From assembly GCA_030531135.1 (NCBI GenBank), contig JAUNOJ010000079.1:1-7487 (forward strand): a stretch of DNA of 7,487 bases, given 5' to 3'. Made by a program: the position numbers and the translations under genes. Below are positions 1 through 7,108 of this stretch, in pieces (positions within the stretch are counted from its first letter, which is position 1; each line of letters starts with the position of its first letter). The notes under the pieces were generated by a model. The model worked only from the letters and a program-made list of their open reading frames with translations. It was not told the DNA's origin and ran no database searches. Source of the stretch: Sutterellaceae bacterium (GTDB taxonomy: Bacteria > Pseudomonadota > Gammaproteobacteria > Burkholderiales > Burkholderiaceae_F).

Positions 1-977
1 ATGCGCTGTGCCCGCAGGCACATTTGGCGGCTTTTCGCGCCGCCTGCGACTATGCGCGAGGAACCGCGCCTGCATTGGACACTCGCCGCATCATCTATGA
101 AATGATCGGCGAACATTTGCGCTTTTTAGCGTTCGATGCCCCGAATTCGGTAGGGCTCAAACCCGACGCTCAAATTCGCCGTTTGGGGGCGTTGCGCGCT
201 CAGCTTGATCGCGAACTCAATTTGCCGCAGCCCGACTACGAAGCGCTCGACAAAACCATCGGTGCCGACTTGGAATATTTTGTGACGGGCAACCCGTGCT
301 TGAGTAAATTCAAAGCCCTGGATTCGCTGCCCGACTTCGAAGCTTGGATGATGCTGGGTGCAACGGCTGCAAGCCGCCTTTTTGCCCAGCTTTGGGAAGA
401 CGTGCCGTGTCGCAAACACACGCAGGTTCCTGTCATCGACGCGCACACGGCAGTGCTTGCCGCCAACGAATGGTTTAAGCCCGGCTTTTCGGCCAATACG
501 CCCAAAATCGACGCCGTTTGCTATCAAACGAGTGCCGAAGCGCGTCACTTGGACTTTCCGCTTTTGCACGAAATCAGCGAACAATACGGTTGCGGCGTTC
601 GTGCCGGTTTTGCCGCGCGTTTGATCGACTTGATCGACTTCTTTAAAAACCGCCACAACCCGCAAAACGTCATCACGGCGGGCTCGCCCGAAAAAGGCGT
701 GGGCTTGGCATTGGTACAGTGCGCACGCGGCACGCTCACCACGCGCGTGAAGGTCGAAAACGGCATTTTAACGAACGTTCAGATCATTGCCCCGACCGAG
801 TGGAATTTCACCGAGGGCAGTGCGGCGCAGCAAGCCTTAAAGAGCATTTCTTTTGAAAGCGAGGAGCAGTACAAAAACGACGCCGCTTGGGTGCTGGCTG
901 CCGTCGATCCTTGCGTTCCGTATCAAATCCGCTTTCCCGCACCCGAAACCGATTTCAACGAGGTAGCGCATGCATGA
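1..977 (+). CDS. hupK: HupK/HoxV-like [NiFe]-hydrogenase assembly scaffold protein (5' end missing)
   Basis: The reading frame is open to the left edge (first full codon at 3), so 324 C-terminal residues are visible and the true start lies outside; a TTG at 24 is internal. The protein is a degenerate relative of the [NiFe]-hydrogenase large subunit. Its visible start, ALCPQAH, aligns with the N-terminal nickel site (CGxCPxxH), and DPCVPY at residues 302-307 aligns with the C-terminal DPCxxC site. Only one cysteine of each pair remains, so it should not be a catalytic subunit. The stretch just before DPC (GTLTTRVKVENG, then PTEWNF) also resembles the large-subunit C-terminus. HupK of Rhizobium and HoxV of Cupriavidus are large-subunit-like auxiliary proteins thought to carry or hand over the Fe(CN)2CO unit in the cytoplasm. 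The location directly before hypA, overlapping it by 8 bases, matches those clusters. The family call is fairly sure; the exact role is inferred. Confidence 0.82.
   Translation, partial: ALCPQAHLAAFRAACDYARGTAPALDTRRIIYEMIGEHLRFLAFDAPNSVGLKPDAQIRRLGALRAQLDRELNLPQPDYEALDKTIGADLEYFVTGNPCLSKFKALDSLPDFEAWMMLGATAASRLFAQLWEDVPCRKHTQVPVIDAHTAVLAANEWFKPGFSANTPKIDAVCYQTSAEARHLDFPLLHEISEQYGCGVRAGFAARLIDLIDFFKNRHNPQNVITAGSPEKGVGLALVQCARGTLTTRVKVENGILTNVQIIAPTEWNFTEGSAAQQALKSISFESEEQYKNDAAWVLAAVDPCVPYQIRFPAPETDFNEVAHA
960..963 (+). promoter_or_regulatory. Ribosome binding site of hypA
   Basis: GAGG lies 6 bases before the ATG at 970, inside the last codons of the hupK-like gene. With the 8-base overlap of the two genes (ATGCATGA), it suggests translational coupling between the scaffold protein and HypA. 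Confidence 0.6.
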
Positions 978-1317
978 AGCTTCGATCGCAGAAGGCATCC
1001 TTGATGCCGTCCGCAAGACGCCGTTGTCAGATAATGAAGAAGTGACCGAAGTCAGGGTTGCTGTCGGCGAATTGGCCGGCGTCGATATCGAAGCTTTGCT
1101 TTTTGCTTGGGAAAGCGTCAAGCGCGACAGCGTTGCTGCCAACAGTCGCCTATTAATCGATCGGCCGCCGGGCAAAGCCTGGTGCATGACCTGCGCCGAG
1201 ACGGTGGATTTGCACCGCCACGGCGACCCTTGCCCCAAATGCGGCGGCTTTCAGCTCTTTGCCAATCAGGGCCATGAACTCAAAGTCTTGGATTTGACGG
1301 TGCAAAGCAAGCAATAA
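970..1317 (+). CDS. hypA: HypA, nickel-insertion protein for [NiFe] hydrogenase
   Basis: This 115-residue cytoplasmic metallochaperone works with HypB to deliver nickel to the hydrogenase large-subunit precursor. It begins MHEASIAEGI; in the family the N-terminal amine and His2, within the conserved MHE start, form the nickel site. A structural zinc site is visible as two CxxC pairs, Cys72/Cys75 (CMTC) and Cys88/Cys91 (CPKC). The length is normal for HypA (about 113-118). The ATG at 970 is supported by a GAGG 6 bases upstream and by the obligatory MHE start. It overlaps the preceding hupK-like gene by 8 bases and is followed after 60 bases by its partner hypB. HybF, a HypA paralogue, shares these motifs, but the position in a complete hyp operon favours HypA. 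Nothing in the sequence looks damaged. Confidence 0.96.
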   Translation: MHEASIAEGILDAVRKTPLSDNEEVTEVRVAVGELAGVDIEALLFAWESVKRDSVAANSRLLIDRPPGKAWCMTCAETVDLHRHGDPCPKCGGFQLFANQGHELKVLDLTVQSKQ

Positions 1318-1366
1318 ACCCCGTTTGAATCGCTTTGCCTTTTTCCAAGACCCCTAACAATCATTT

Positions 1367-1370
1367 GGAG
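1367..1370 (+). promoter_or_regulatory. Ribosome binding site of hypB
   Basis: GGAG sits 7 bases before the ATG at 1378, at the end of the 60-base hypA-hypB gap. The rest of that gap (1318-1366) shows no convincing promoter, terminator hairpin or small gene to my reading. Confidence 0.65.
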
Positions 1371-1377
1371 AATTTCG

Positions 1378-2214
1378 ATGTGCACTACTTGCGGTTGCGG
1401 TGATCCGCACAGCCATACTCATTTGGACGAAAACGGCAATATCGTCACGCACACCCATGACGACCATGACCATGGGCACCATCACCATCATCACGACCAC
1501 GATCATGCGCATTCTCACGATCACGACCATGACCATGATGCTCAGGGCGCCGTGCGCAAAGTTTCGGTCGGCGAAGATATTCTCGCACGCAACAACGTCA
1601 TTGCCGAACGCATTCGTGCGTACTTCCGCAAAAACAAGATTCTGGCTTTGAACTTTGTGAGCTCTCCGGGCTCGGGCAAAACGGAATTGCTGTGTGCCAC
1701 GGTTCGCCATAAGCCTGCCAACGCCCCCGAAATTTTCGTGATCGAAGGCGATCAGCAAACGGATAACGACGCCAATCGCATTCGCGAAACGGGTGCCAAG
1801 GCCATTCAGATCAATACCGGCAAAGGCTGCCATTTGGATGCACAGCAGGTGGAACTTGCCGTCACCACGGTGCAGCCCCCTGAAAAGTCGCTCGTTTTGA
1901 TTGAAAACGTCGGCAACCTCGTGTGCCCGGCCGAATTCGATTTGGGCGAAGCCCACAAGGTGGTGGTGATTTCGGTGACCGAAGGCGACGACAAGCCTCT
2001 GAAGTACCCGGACATGTTTGCCGCAGCCGATCTGATGATCATCAACAAGGTCGACTTGGCGCCGTACGTCAAGTTTGACTTGGACAAGTGCGAAGAAAAC
2101 GCACGCCGCGTCAATCCGCAGTTGCGCTCGTTGCGCGTTTCGGCCACCACCGGCGAAGGCTTGGACAAGTGGTGGGCGTGGCTTACGGCCAACCACATGA
2201 TCACGCAGATCTAA
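1378..2214 (+). CDS. hypB: HypB, nickel-binding GTPase for hydrogenase maturation
   Basis: This 278-residue SIMIBI-class GTPase delivers or releases nickel to the hydrogenase precursor with HypA. Three regions are visible. First, an N-terminal CTTCGCG (Cys2, Cys5, Cys7) matches the high-affinity nickel motif known from E. coli HypB. Second, residues 11-53 form a histidine-rich stretch with 20 His, including six in a row (34-39), of the type thought to store nickel. Third, the GTPase domain from about residue 60 carries the P-loop SSPGSGKT (95-102), GDQQTDNDA (124-132) and the guanine-specificity motif NKVD (223-226). Cys151-His152 and Cys183 correspond to the dimer-interface metal site of the G domain. 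So this HypB combines both metal sites with a storage domain. The ATG follows a GGAG by 7 bases, and hypF starts 13 bases after its stop. Confidence 0.97.
   Translation: MCTTCGCGDPHSHTHLDENGNIVTHTHDDHDHGHHHHHHDHDHAHSHDHDHDHDAQGAVRKVSVGEDILARNNVIAERIRAYFRKNKILALNFVSSPGSGKTELLCATVRHKPANAPEIFVIEGDQQTDNDANRIRETGAKAIQINTGKGCHLDAQQVELAVTTVQPPEKSLVLIENVGNLVCPAEFDLGEAHKVVVISVTEGDDKPLKYPDMFAAADLMIINKVDLAPYVKFDLDKCEENARRVNPQLRSLRVSATTGEGLDKWWAWLTANHMITQI
1450..1539 (+). repeat. Low-complexity His/Asp codon tract inside hypB
   Basis: This stretch encodes HypB residues 25-54, made almost only of His and Asp (CAC/CAT and GAC/GAT) codons with imperfect CATGAC-like repeats. The synonymous codons are mixed rather than uniform, which suggests selection on the protein rather than a recent simple-repeat expansion. 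Repeat slippage could still make its length vary between strains. Confidence 0.6.
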
Positions 2215-2227
2215 ATCGGTTGTCGAG

Positions 2228-4576
2228 ATGACCAAGATTTGCCGCACATACCGCTTGACGGGACTCGTACAAGGGGTCGGTTTTCGTCCGACCCTTTGGC
2301 GTGCGGCTGTCGACTTAAAGCTCACGGGCTACGTCTTAAACGATGCCGCAGGCGTCACCGCCGTGTTGGAAGGCCCAACGGAAACCGTCGAAACGTTTCC
2401 CGACTTTTTGCGCCGGCGCCTTGCCGAAGAAGCACCCTTGGCAAGATTGGATACGGTGGAGGTCGTCGAAACAAAGGCGCCTGAAGGCTTTGCCGATTTT
2501 ACGATTCACCAAAGCCAAGGCGGACAAGCACAGACGATGGTCACGCCCGACGCAGCCACCTGCAAGGCGTGTGCAACCGACATGTTTAGTCCGGGCAACC
2601 GCCGTTGGCGCTATGCCTTTACGAACTGCACGCATTGCGGGCCGCGTTTGACGATTACGCGCCGGATCCCATACGATCGCAAAGAAACCTCGATGGCGGT
2701 TTTTCCGATGTGCCCGGCGTGTTTGAAAGAGTATGAAAACCCGGCCGATCGCCGTTTTCATGCCCAACCCAATGCATGCCCCGTGTGCGGACCGCAATTG
2801 TTTGTGACGGATAACGCCGGTAAAAAGATCGCGTGTGAGGATCCGATCGACTACGCGGTCGAGCAACTCAAAGCCGGCAAAATTGTGGCTATCAAAGGTT
2901 TGGGAGGCTTTCATCTGGCGTGCGACGCCAAAAACGAAGCAGCCGTGCACGAGTTGCGCGTGAGAAAAGCGCGCGACGAAAAGCCCTTTGCTTTGATGTT
3001 GGCCAACACCGTTTCGGCCGAAAAGTTCTGCACCGTTTCTCCCAAGGCCAAAGAGCTGTTAGAGGGCGTGGCGCACCCCATTGTGCTGTGTCCCAAGAAA
3101 GAAGTCGTCGACGCCCTGATGCCCGAGGTTGCCCCGGGTTTGAATGAGTTGGGCGTGATGCTCCCCTACACGCCGGTGCATTTGTTGCTTTTTCATACGT
3201 TGGCGGGCAAACCCGAAGGTATCGATTGGCTCGAAGAGGACGTCCTTGATTTTGCACTCGTAATGACAAGCGCTAATCCGGGCGGAGAACCCTTGGTGAT
3301 TGATAACGACGAGGCCGTCGAGAGACTTTCTCACATTGCCGACGTTTTCCTCATGCACAACCGCGACATCGTCACACGGTGCGATGACTCGGTCGTGCGC
3401 GTTGTCGATGAAAAGCCCCGTTTGGTACGCCGCTCGCGCGGGTTTACGCCGTTGGCCGTCAAAACGAAATTGGACATGACGGGCATTGTGGCCGTGGGGC
3501 CCGCTTTGAAGGTCACGGGCGCCGTCGGTCGCGGACAAGAAGTCTTTTTGACCGAACATGTGGGCGAAACCGACAATCCGGCCACGTGCCGACACTTAAA
3601 AGAAGCCGTCGATCACTTCTTGGACATTTTGGAAGTAACGCCCAAGGCCATTGCCTACGATTTGCATCCGGACTTTTACTCCACGCGTCTTGCCTTGGAG
3701 CTCGCACAAAAGTTTGAAGTCCCTGCCATTGCCGTGCAGCATCACCACGCGCATATCGCGGGCGTTGCGCACGAGTACGGCATTTTCGAGGCGCCTTACT
3801 ACGGTTTGGCTTTGGACGGCGTGGGCTTGGGTACGGACGGTACGGCTTGGGGTGCCGAACTTTTGCGTTGTCACGAAGGTACGTTTGAGCGCTTGGCGCA
3901 TTTGCAAGCCATGGCGCTGCCTGGGGGAGACAAAGCCGCGCGAGAACCTTGGCGCATGGGAGCGGTTTTATGCGAAAGCATTCATCGCGAAGATGCTGTT
4001 GCCAAGCTTTGGCCGCAGTACGCGAAACTTCCCATCGTCTCTTTGATTCGCAATACGAGGCTCACCGTCAAAACCACCTCCATGGGGCGCCTTTTTGACG
4101 GCGCGGCGGCTTTGGCAGGTTTGATCGACGTGCAACACGACGAAGCGCGTGCCGCCATGCTTTTGGAAAGCGTGGCAGAAAACTGCGCGGCTCGTCCCTA
4201 CCCCGTTTTAAAAGACGGCTGGACGATCGAAACGGCGGAAAATCGCCCGGCCGTTTTGTCGGTCAAGCCCTTGATTGCCGAGATGCTGGCTTTGCGCTTA
4301 AAGGGTGTCGAAGCCGGCGTGATTGCACAGCTTTTCCACGGCACTCTTTCGGCTGCTTTAGCCGATTTGGTGCAAAAGACCGTGCCGGTAACAAGCAACA
4401 TTTGCTTGAGCGGCGGCACGTTTTTAAACCGCTTTTTATCGACGGATCTGACGCGTCGCCTGATGCAAGCCGGTTTTACGGTGTATCAGTCCGAGCAGTT
4501 GCCCGCAGGCGACGGCGGCGTGAGTTTCGGGCAAGCGGCGGTAGCGGCCGAATTGTTGGCCCTAAAAAAGAATTGA
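2228..4576 (+). CDS. hypF: HypF, carbamoyltransferase for hydrogenase cyanide-ligand synthesis
   Basis: HypF converts carbamoyl phosphate and ATP to carbamoyl-adenylate and moves the carbamoyl group to the C-terminal cysteine of HypE. All family domains are present in its 782 residues. The acylphosphatase domain (about 1-95) has VQGVGFRP with Arg20 and the matching Asn38. Two zinc fingers have Cys112/115, 134/137, 162/165 and 184/187, in the family spacing CX2CX18CX2CX24CX2CX18CX2C. A YrdC-like domain spans about 200-400 (KGLGGFHLACDA at 223-234). A Kae1-like domain follows, with QHHHAHIAG (504-512), LDGVGLGTDGTAWGAE (529-544), SMGRLFD (618-624) and SGGTFLNR (728-735). The length is normal (about 750-800). 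The ATG at 2228 fits the acylphosphatase start, but the ribosome site is weak (a GAG directly before the ATG), so coupling to hypB, ending 13 bases upstream, is likely. One motif is variant: GPALKVT at 424-430. Confidence 0.97.
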   Translation: MTKICRTYRLTGLVQGVGFRPTLWRAAVDLKLTGYVLNDAAGVTAVLEGPTETVETFPDFLRRRLAEEAPLARLDTVEVVETKAPEGFADFTIHQSQGGQAQTMVTPDAATCKACATDMFSPGNRRWRYAFTNCTHCGPRLTITRRIPYDRKETSMAVFPMCPACLKEYENPADRRFHAQPNACPVCGPQLFVTDNAGKKIACEDPIDYAVEQLKAGKIVAIKGLGGFHLACDAKNEAAVHELRVRKARDEKPFALMLANTVSAEKFCTVSPKAKELLEGVAHPIVLCPKKEVVDALMPEVAPGLNELGVMLPYTPVHLLLFHTLAGKPEGIDWLEEDVLDFALVMTSANPGGEPLVIDNDEAVERLSHIADVFLMHNRDIVTRCDDSVVRVVDEKPRLVRRSRGFTPLAVKTKLDMTGIVAVGPALKVTGAVGRGQEVFLTEHVGETDNPATCRHLKEAVDHFLDILEVTPKAIAYDLHPDFYSTRLALELAQKFEVPAIAVQHHHAHIAGVAHEYGIFEAPYYGLALDGVGLGTDGTAWGAELLRCHEGTFERLAHLQAMALPGGDKAAREPWRMGAVLCESIHREDAVAKLWPQYAKLPIVSLIRNTRLTVKTTSMGRLFDGAAALAGLIDVQHDEARAAMLLESVAENCAARPYPVLKDGWTIETAENRPAVLSVKPLIAEMLALRLKGVEAGVIAQLFHGTLSAALADLVQKTVPVTSNICLSGGTFLNRFLSTDLTRRLMQAGFTVYQSEQLPAGDGGVSFGQAAVAAELLALKKN

Positions 4577-4587
4577 ATTTTTGATTG

Positions 4588-4592
4588 AAGGA
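4588..4592 (+). promoter_or_regulatory. Ribosome binding site of hypC
   Basis: AAGGA lies 10 bases before the ATG at 4603. It supports that start over an in-frame TTG at 4585, which would put this ribosome site inside the gene and bury the essential Cys2. Confidence 0.6.
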
Positions 4593-4602
4593 ATTTACGG
4601 AC

Positions 4603-4818
4603 ATGTGTTTAGCCATTCCTGCAAAAGTGATTTCCGTTGACGATTTAACGGCCGTCGTCGAAATGACGGGCGTGCAAAAGACGATCGACATTTCTTTGAC
4701 GCCCGACGTAGGGCCCGACGACTGGGTGATCGTGCACGTCGGCTTTTCTTTGCAAAAGATCGACGCTGCCAAAGCCAAGGAAACGTTGGACGCGATGCGT
4801 CAAGTGTCTTTGGCCTGA
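4603..4818 (+). CDS. hypC: HypC, iron-carrying hydrogenase maturation chaperone
   Basis: HypC is a small chaperone (71 residues here) that forms a complex with HypD to hold the iron while CN and CO ligands are attached. It then binds the hydrogenase large-subunit precursor. The protein begins MCLAIPAKV; in the family the initiator Met is removed and the exposed Cys2 is essential for iron binding. This requirement fixes the start at the ATG at 4603, with AAGGA 10 bases upstream, rather than at the upstream in-frame TTG. The family's VHVGFxxxxID stretch is present as VHVGFSLQKID (residues 44-54). The fold in known HypC is a small beta barrel plus a C-terminal helix, and the charged Ala/Lys-rich tail after residue 55 fits that helix. 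It lies 26 bases after hypF and 21 before hypD. HupF/HoxL are paralogues, but proximity to hypD favours HypC. Confidence 0.95.
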   Translation: MCLAIPAKVISVDDLTAVVEMTGVQKTIDISLTPDVGPDDWVIVHVGFSLQKIDAAKAKETLDAMRQVSLA

Positions 4819-4827
4819 TTGCAGTAT

Positions 4828-4833
4828 GAGGAG
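4828..4833 (+). promoter_or_regulatory. Ribosome binding site of hypD
   Basis: GAGGAG is found 6 bases before the ATG at 4840. This strong site selects that ATG over the in-frame TTG at 4819, which directly follows the hypC stop codon and has no comparable site in front. Confidence 0.75.
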
Positions 4834-4839
4834 TCAAGG

Positions 4840-5973
4840 ATGGTAGCAAAGAACATTCCCTACATTACGGAATACCGCGACAAAGACAAGGCACAGGCCA
4901 TTGCCGCCGAAATTGCGCGCGAGGTCGACCCCAATCGCACGTACCGCTTTATGGAATTTTGCGGAGGCCACACGCACGTGTTGGCGCGCTGGGGCTTAAG
5001 CGACCTTTTGCCCAAAAACGTGCGCATGATTCACGGGCCCGGCTGCCCGGTATGCGTGTTGCCCATCGGGCGCGTGGATATGGCCATCGACTTGGCTTTG
5101 AACCGTAAGGTGACGCTTTGCACCTATGCCGACTTGATGCGCGTGCCGGGATCAAAAGGCGTCACGCTTTTTAAAGCCAAGGCACAGGGCGCAGACATTC
5201 GTATGGTCTACTCTCCTATGGACGCTTTAAAGCTTGCCAAGGAGCATCCCGACACCGAAGTCGTTTTCTTCGCAATCGGCTTTGAAACCACGACGCCTCC
5301 GACGGCCGTGGCGATTAAGGCCGCCAAAGCTCAGGGCTTGAAAAACTTCTCGGTGGTCTGTAGCCACGTCCTAACGCCCGCAGCCATGACCCACATCATG
5401 CTCTCGCACAAAGACAATCCCGAACCCTTCTTGGAAGGTTTGGTGGGGCCGGCGCATGTCTCGACCATTATCGGCGAGACGCCCTATCGCGAGTTTTGTG
5501 CCAAGTGGCACGTGCCCATTGTCATTTGCGGCTTTGAACCCTTGGATATGCTCATGAGCATTTTGATGCTCGTGCGTCAAGTCAATGAAGCTCGCGCCGA
5601 AGTCGAAAACGAATTTATCCGTGCCGTGCCCACCGACGGCAATCCGGTCGCGATTGACTTGATGGCAGACGTCTTTACGCTACGCGACACCTTTGCTTGG
5701 CGCGGGCTCGGTCAGGTGCCCAAGAGTGCGCTGGCGCTGTCTGACGCATACGCAGAATTTGATGCCGAAAAGAAGTTCGAGCTCGTGGCGCGCGAAGTGC
5801 CCGATAACAAAGCTTGCGAGTGCGGCGCCATTTTGCGCGGGGAAAAAGAGCCCAAAGACTGCAAGGCATTCGGCACCGTTTGCACGCCGATTCATCCGAT
5901 CGGTGCCTGCATGGTCTCTAGCGAAGGGGCATGTGCCGCCTACTACAGCTACGAAAGCCGCACGAGAAATTAA
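4840..5973 (+). CDS. hypD: HypD, iron-sulfur scaffold protein for Fe(CN)2CO assembly
   Basis: HypD (377 residues here, about 373 in E. coli) binds iron together with HypC and supplies redox equivalents while cyanide from HypE is attached. The key family motifs are visible: EFCGGHTH with Cys41, GPGCPVC with Cys69 and Cys72 (a redox-active or iron-binding trio), GFETTTPP (147-154), GPAHVS (203-208) and CGFEPLDM (230-237). The C-terminal cluster-binding region has Cys326, 328, 341, 348, 357 and 364, in the pattern CxCGxIL through FGTVCTPIHPIGACMVSSEG, and four of these should hold the [4Fe-4S] cluster. The ATG at 4840 is chosen because of the GAGGAG 6 bases upstream and the family length. The gene follows hypC by 21 bases and precedes hypE by 26, so the proteins of the cyanide-transfer complex are adjacent. 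No motif residue appears to be lost. Confidence 0.97.
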   Translation: MVAKNIPYITEYRDKDKAQAIAAEIAREVDPNRTYRFMEFCGGHTHVLARWGLSDLLPKNVRMIHGPGCPVCVLPIGRVDMAIDLALNRKVTLCTYADLMRVPGSKGVTLFKAKAQGADIRMVYSPMDALKLAKEHPDTEVVFFAIGFETTTPPTAVAIKAAKAQGLKNFSVVCSHVLTPAAMTHIMLSHKDNPEPFLEGLVGPAHVSTIIGETPYREFCAKWHVPIVICGFEPLDMLMSILMLVRQVNEARAEVENEFIRAVPTDGNPVAIDLMADVFTLRDTFAWRGLGQVPKSALALSDAYAEFDAEKKFELVAREVPDNKACECGAILRGEKEPKDCKAFGTVCTPIHPIGACMVSSEGACAAYYSYESRTRN

Positions 5974-5987
5974 AGATTGAATTCATT

Positions 5988-5994
5988 GGAAAAG
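5988..5994 (+). promoter_or_regulatory. Ribosome binding site of hypE
   Basis: GGAAAAG ends 5 bases before the ATG at 6000. It favours that start over an in-frame ATG at 5931, which would overlap hypD by 43 bases and add 23 residues not typical of HypE. Confidence 0.55.
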
Positions 5995-5999
5995 TCAAA

Positions 6000-7052
6000 A
6001 TGTCTGAAACCAAACGCGCATACGTCCGTCCCTTGGATTTGAAAAACGGCGTCATCGACATGACGCACGGCGCCGGCGGCAGAGCCACGGCGCAACTCAT
6101 TTCCGAAGTCTTTGCCAAAGCGTTTGACAACGCCTATTTGGCAGAAGGCCACGACGGCGCAACACTGCCCGCCATGACCGGCAAACCCGTCATGAGCTGC
6201 GACGGACACGTGGTCGAGCCCTTGGAGTTTCCGGGCGGCGACATCGGACGCTTGGCCGTATGCGGAACCGTGAACGACGTTGCCGTGTGCGGCGCCAAAC
6301 CCAAATACCTGTCGGCTTCCTTTATTCTCGAAGAAGGGTTGCCCTTAAAGACTCTGGTCAATGTCGTGGCTTCCATGAAAAAGGCTGCCGACGAAGCCGG
6401 TGTCGCGATTGTCACGGGCGACACCAAGGTCGTTGAAAAGGGGCATGGCGACGGCATCTTTATCGCCACGACCGGCGTCGGTGAAAAGACGGCGGACTTT
6501 AGCGTTGCCGGGCAAAACGCCCGGGCGGGCGATGCGGTTTTGGTCTCCGGTTCCATGGGAGATCATGGCATCACGATTCTGTCGCATCGCGAGGGTTTAA
6601 GTTTCGGTGTAGATTTGCAAAGCGACTGTGCTCCCTTAAACGGCATGATTGAAACTTTGCTTGAAAAGTTCGGGGACAAAATCCACGTTCTGCGCGATCC
6701 GACCCGAGGCGGTCTAGCCACGACCTTAAACGAAATTGCCGCACAAAGTTCCGTGGGTGTGGTTTTGCAAGAAGAAGACATTCCCGTCAAAGACAGCGTG
6801 ATGTCTGCCTGCGAATTTCTGGGGCTCGATCCCCTTTATATCGCCAACGAGGGCAAATTGATTGTGATTTGTGACGGCGCCGTTGCCCAAGATGTTTTGG
6901 CAACATTACAAGCGCAAAAGTACGGCGAGGATGCGGCGATTGTGGGACGCGTCACCGAGGACAATCCCGGCATGGTACAAATGCAAACGGCCTTGGGCGG
7001 CACCCGCTTGGTGGATTGGCTTAATTCCGATCCGTTGCCGAGAATCTGCTGA
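6000..7052 (+). CDS. hypE: HypE, thiocarbamate dehydratase for cyanide-ligand synthesis
   Basis: HypE takes the carbamoyl group from HypF on its C-terminal cysteine and dehydrates it with ATP to a thiocyanate, the source of the cyanide ligands. The 350-residue protein belongs to the PurM/SelD-like ATP-binding family. Visible motifs are THGAGGRA (22-29), FPGGDIGRL (77-85), VCGTVNDVAVCGAKP (87-101), VTGDTKVV (138-145), RDPTRGGLA (232-240) and the invariant C-terminal PRIC, ending on Cys350, the thiocarbamate site. The intact Cys end shows the gene is not truncated. The ATG at 6000 is chosen because MSETKRAYVRPLDL fits the family start and a GGAAAAG lies just upstream. The gene lies 26 bases after hypD and is the last of the operon; a terminator follows within about 20 bases. 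Cupriavidus has hypX after hypE, but no hypX is here. Confidence 0.97.
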   Translation: MSETKRAYVRPLDLKNGVIDMTHGAGGRATAQLISEVFAKAFDNAYLAEGHDGATLPAMTGKPVMSCDGHVVEPLEFPGGDIGRLAVCGTVNDVAVCGAKPKYLSASFILEEGLPLKTLVNVVASMKKAADEAGVAIVTGDTKVVEKGHGDGIFIATTGVGEKTADFSVAGQNARAGDAVLVSGSMGDHGITILSHREGLSFGVDLQSDCAPLNGMIETLLEKFGDKIHVLRDPTRGGLATTLNEIAAQSSVGVVLQEEDIPVKDSVMSACEFLGLDPLYIANEGKLIVICDGAVAQDVLATLQAQKYGEDAAIVGRVTEDNPGMVQMQTALGGTRLVDWLNSDPLPRIC

Positions 7053-7073
7053 TATCAGTTCTCCTCAAACGAG

Positions 7074-7107
7074 ACGAGCACAGAATACAAATCCTGTGCT
7101 CGTTTTT
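7074..7107 (+). terminator. Rho-independent terminator of the hyp operon
   Basis: ACGAGCACAG (7074-7083) and CTGTGCTCGT (7094-7103) form a perfect 10-bp stem with a 10-base loop. They are followed by T residues through 7107 (five T's counting the last stem base). It begins 21 bases after the hypE stop. On the opposite strand the stem is followed by CTCGTTTG, a poorer T tract, so termination of the convergent gene here is possible but weaker. Confidence 0.85.
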
Positions 7108-7108
7108 G

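Noticed and set aside
24..26. TTG at 24 as the start of the hupK-like gene
   Set aside because: The frame continues upstream to the edge, and the codons before it (ALCPQAH) match the large-subunit N-terminal metal site, so the gene begins outside the window.
126..665. A 179-codon open frame on the - strand opposite the hupK-like gene
   Set aside because: The sense strand has clear family motifs; the antisense product has no recognisable feature and reflects codon bias.
1318..1377. Possible internal promoter between hypA and hypB (TTGAAT at 1325, TAACAAT at 1356)
   Set aside because: The spacing of 25 bases between the boxes is too long for a sigma-70 promoter, and no other pair fits.
1354..2325. 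A 323-codon open frame on the - strand opposite hypB, with Met/Val-rich stretches
   Set aside because: It is a shadow of hypB: the Met/Val-rich part is the complement of the His/Asp codon tract. It has no recognisable domain, and the sense strand is plainly a real gene.
4585..4587. TTG at 4585 as the hypC start
   Set aside because: It would place the AAGGA ribosome site inside the gene and hide Cys2, which must be N-terminal after Met removal.
4819..4821. TTG at 4819 as the hypD start
   Set aside because: A strong GAGGAG lies 6 bases before the ATG at 4840, and the extra residues encode that ribosome site.
5931..5933. ATG at 5931 as the hypE start
   Set aside because: It overlaps the conserved cysteine-rich end of hypD and adds 23 unusual residues; the ATG at 6000 has a nearby ribosome site and the typical family start.
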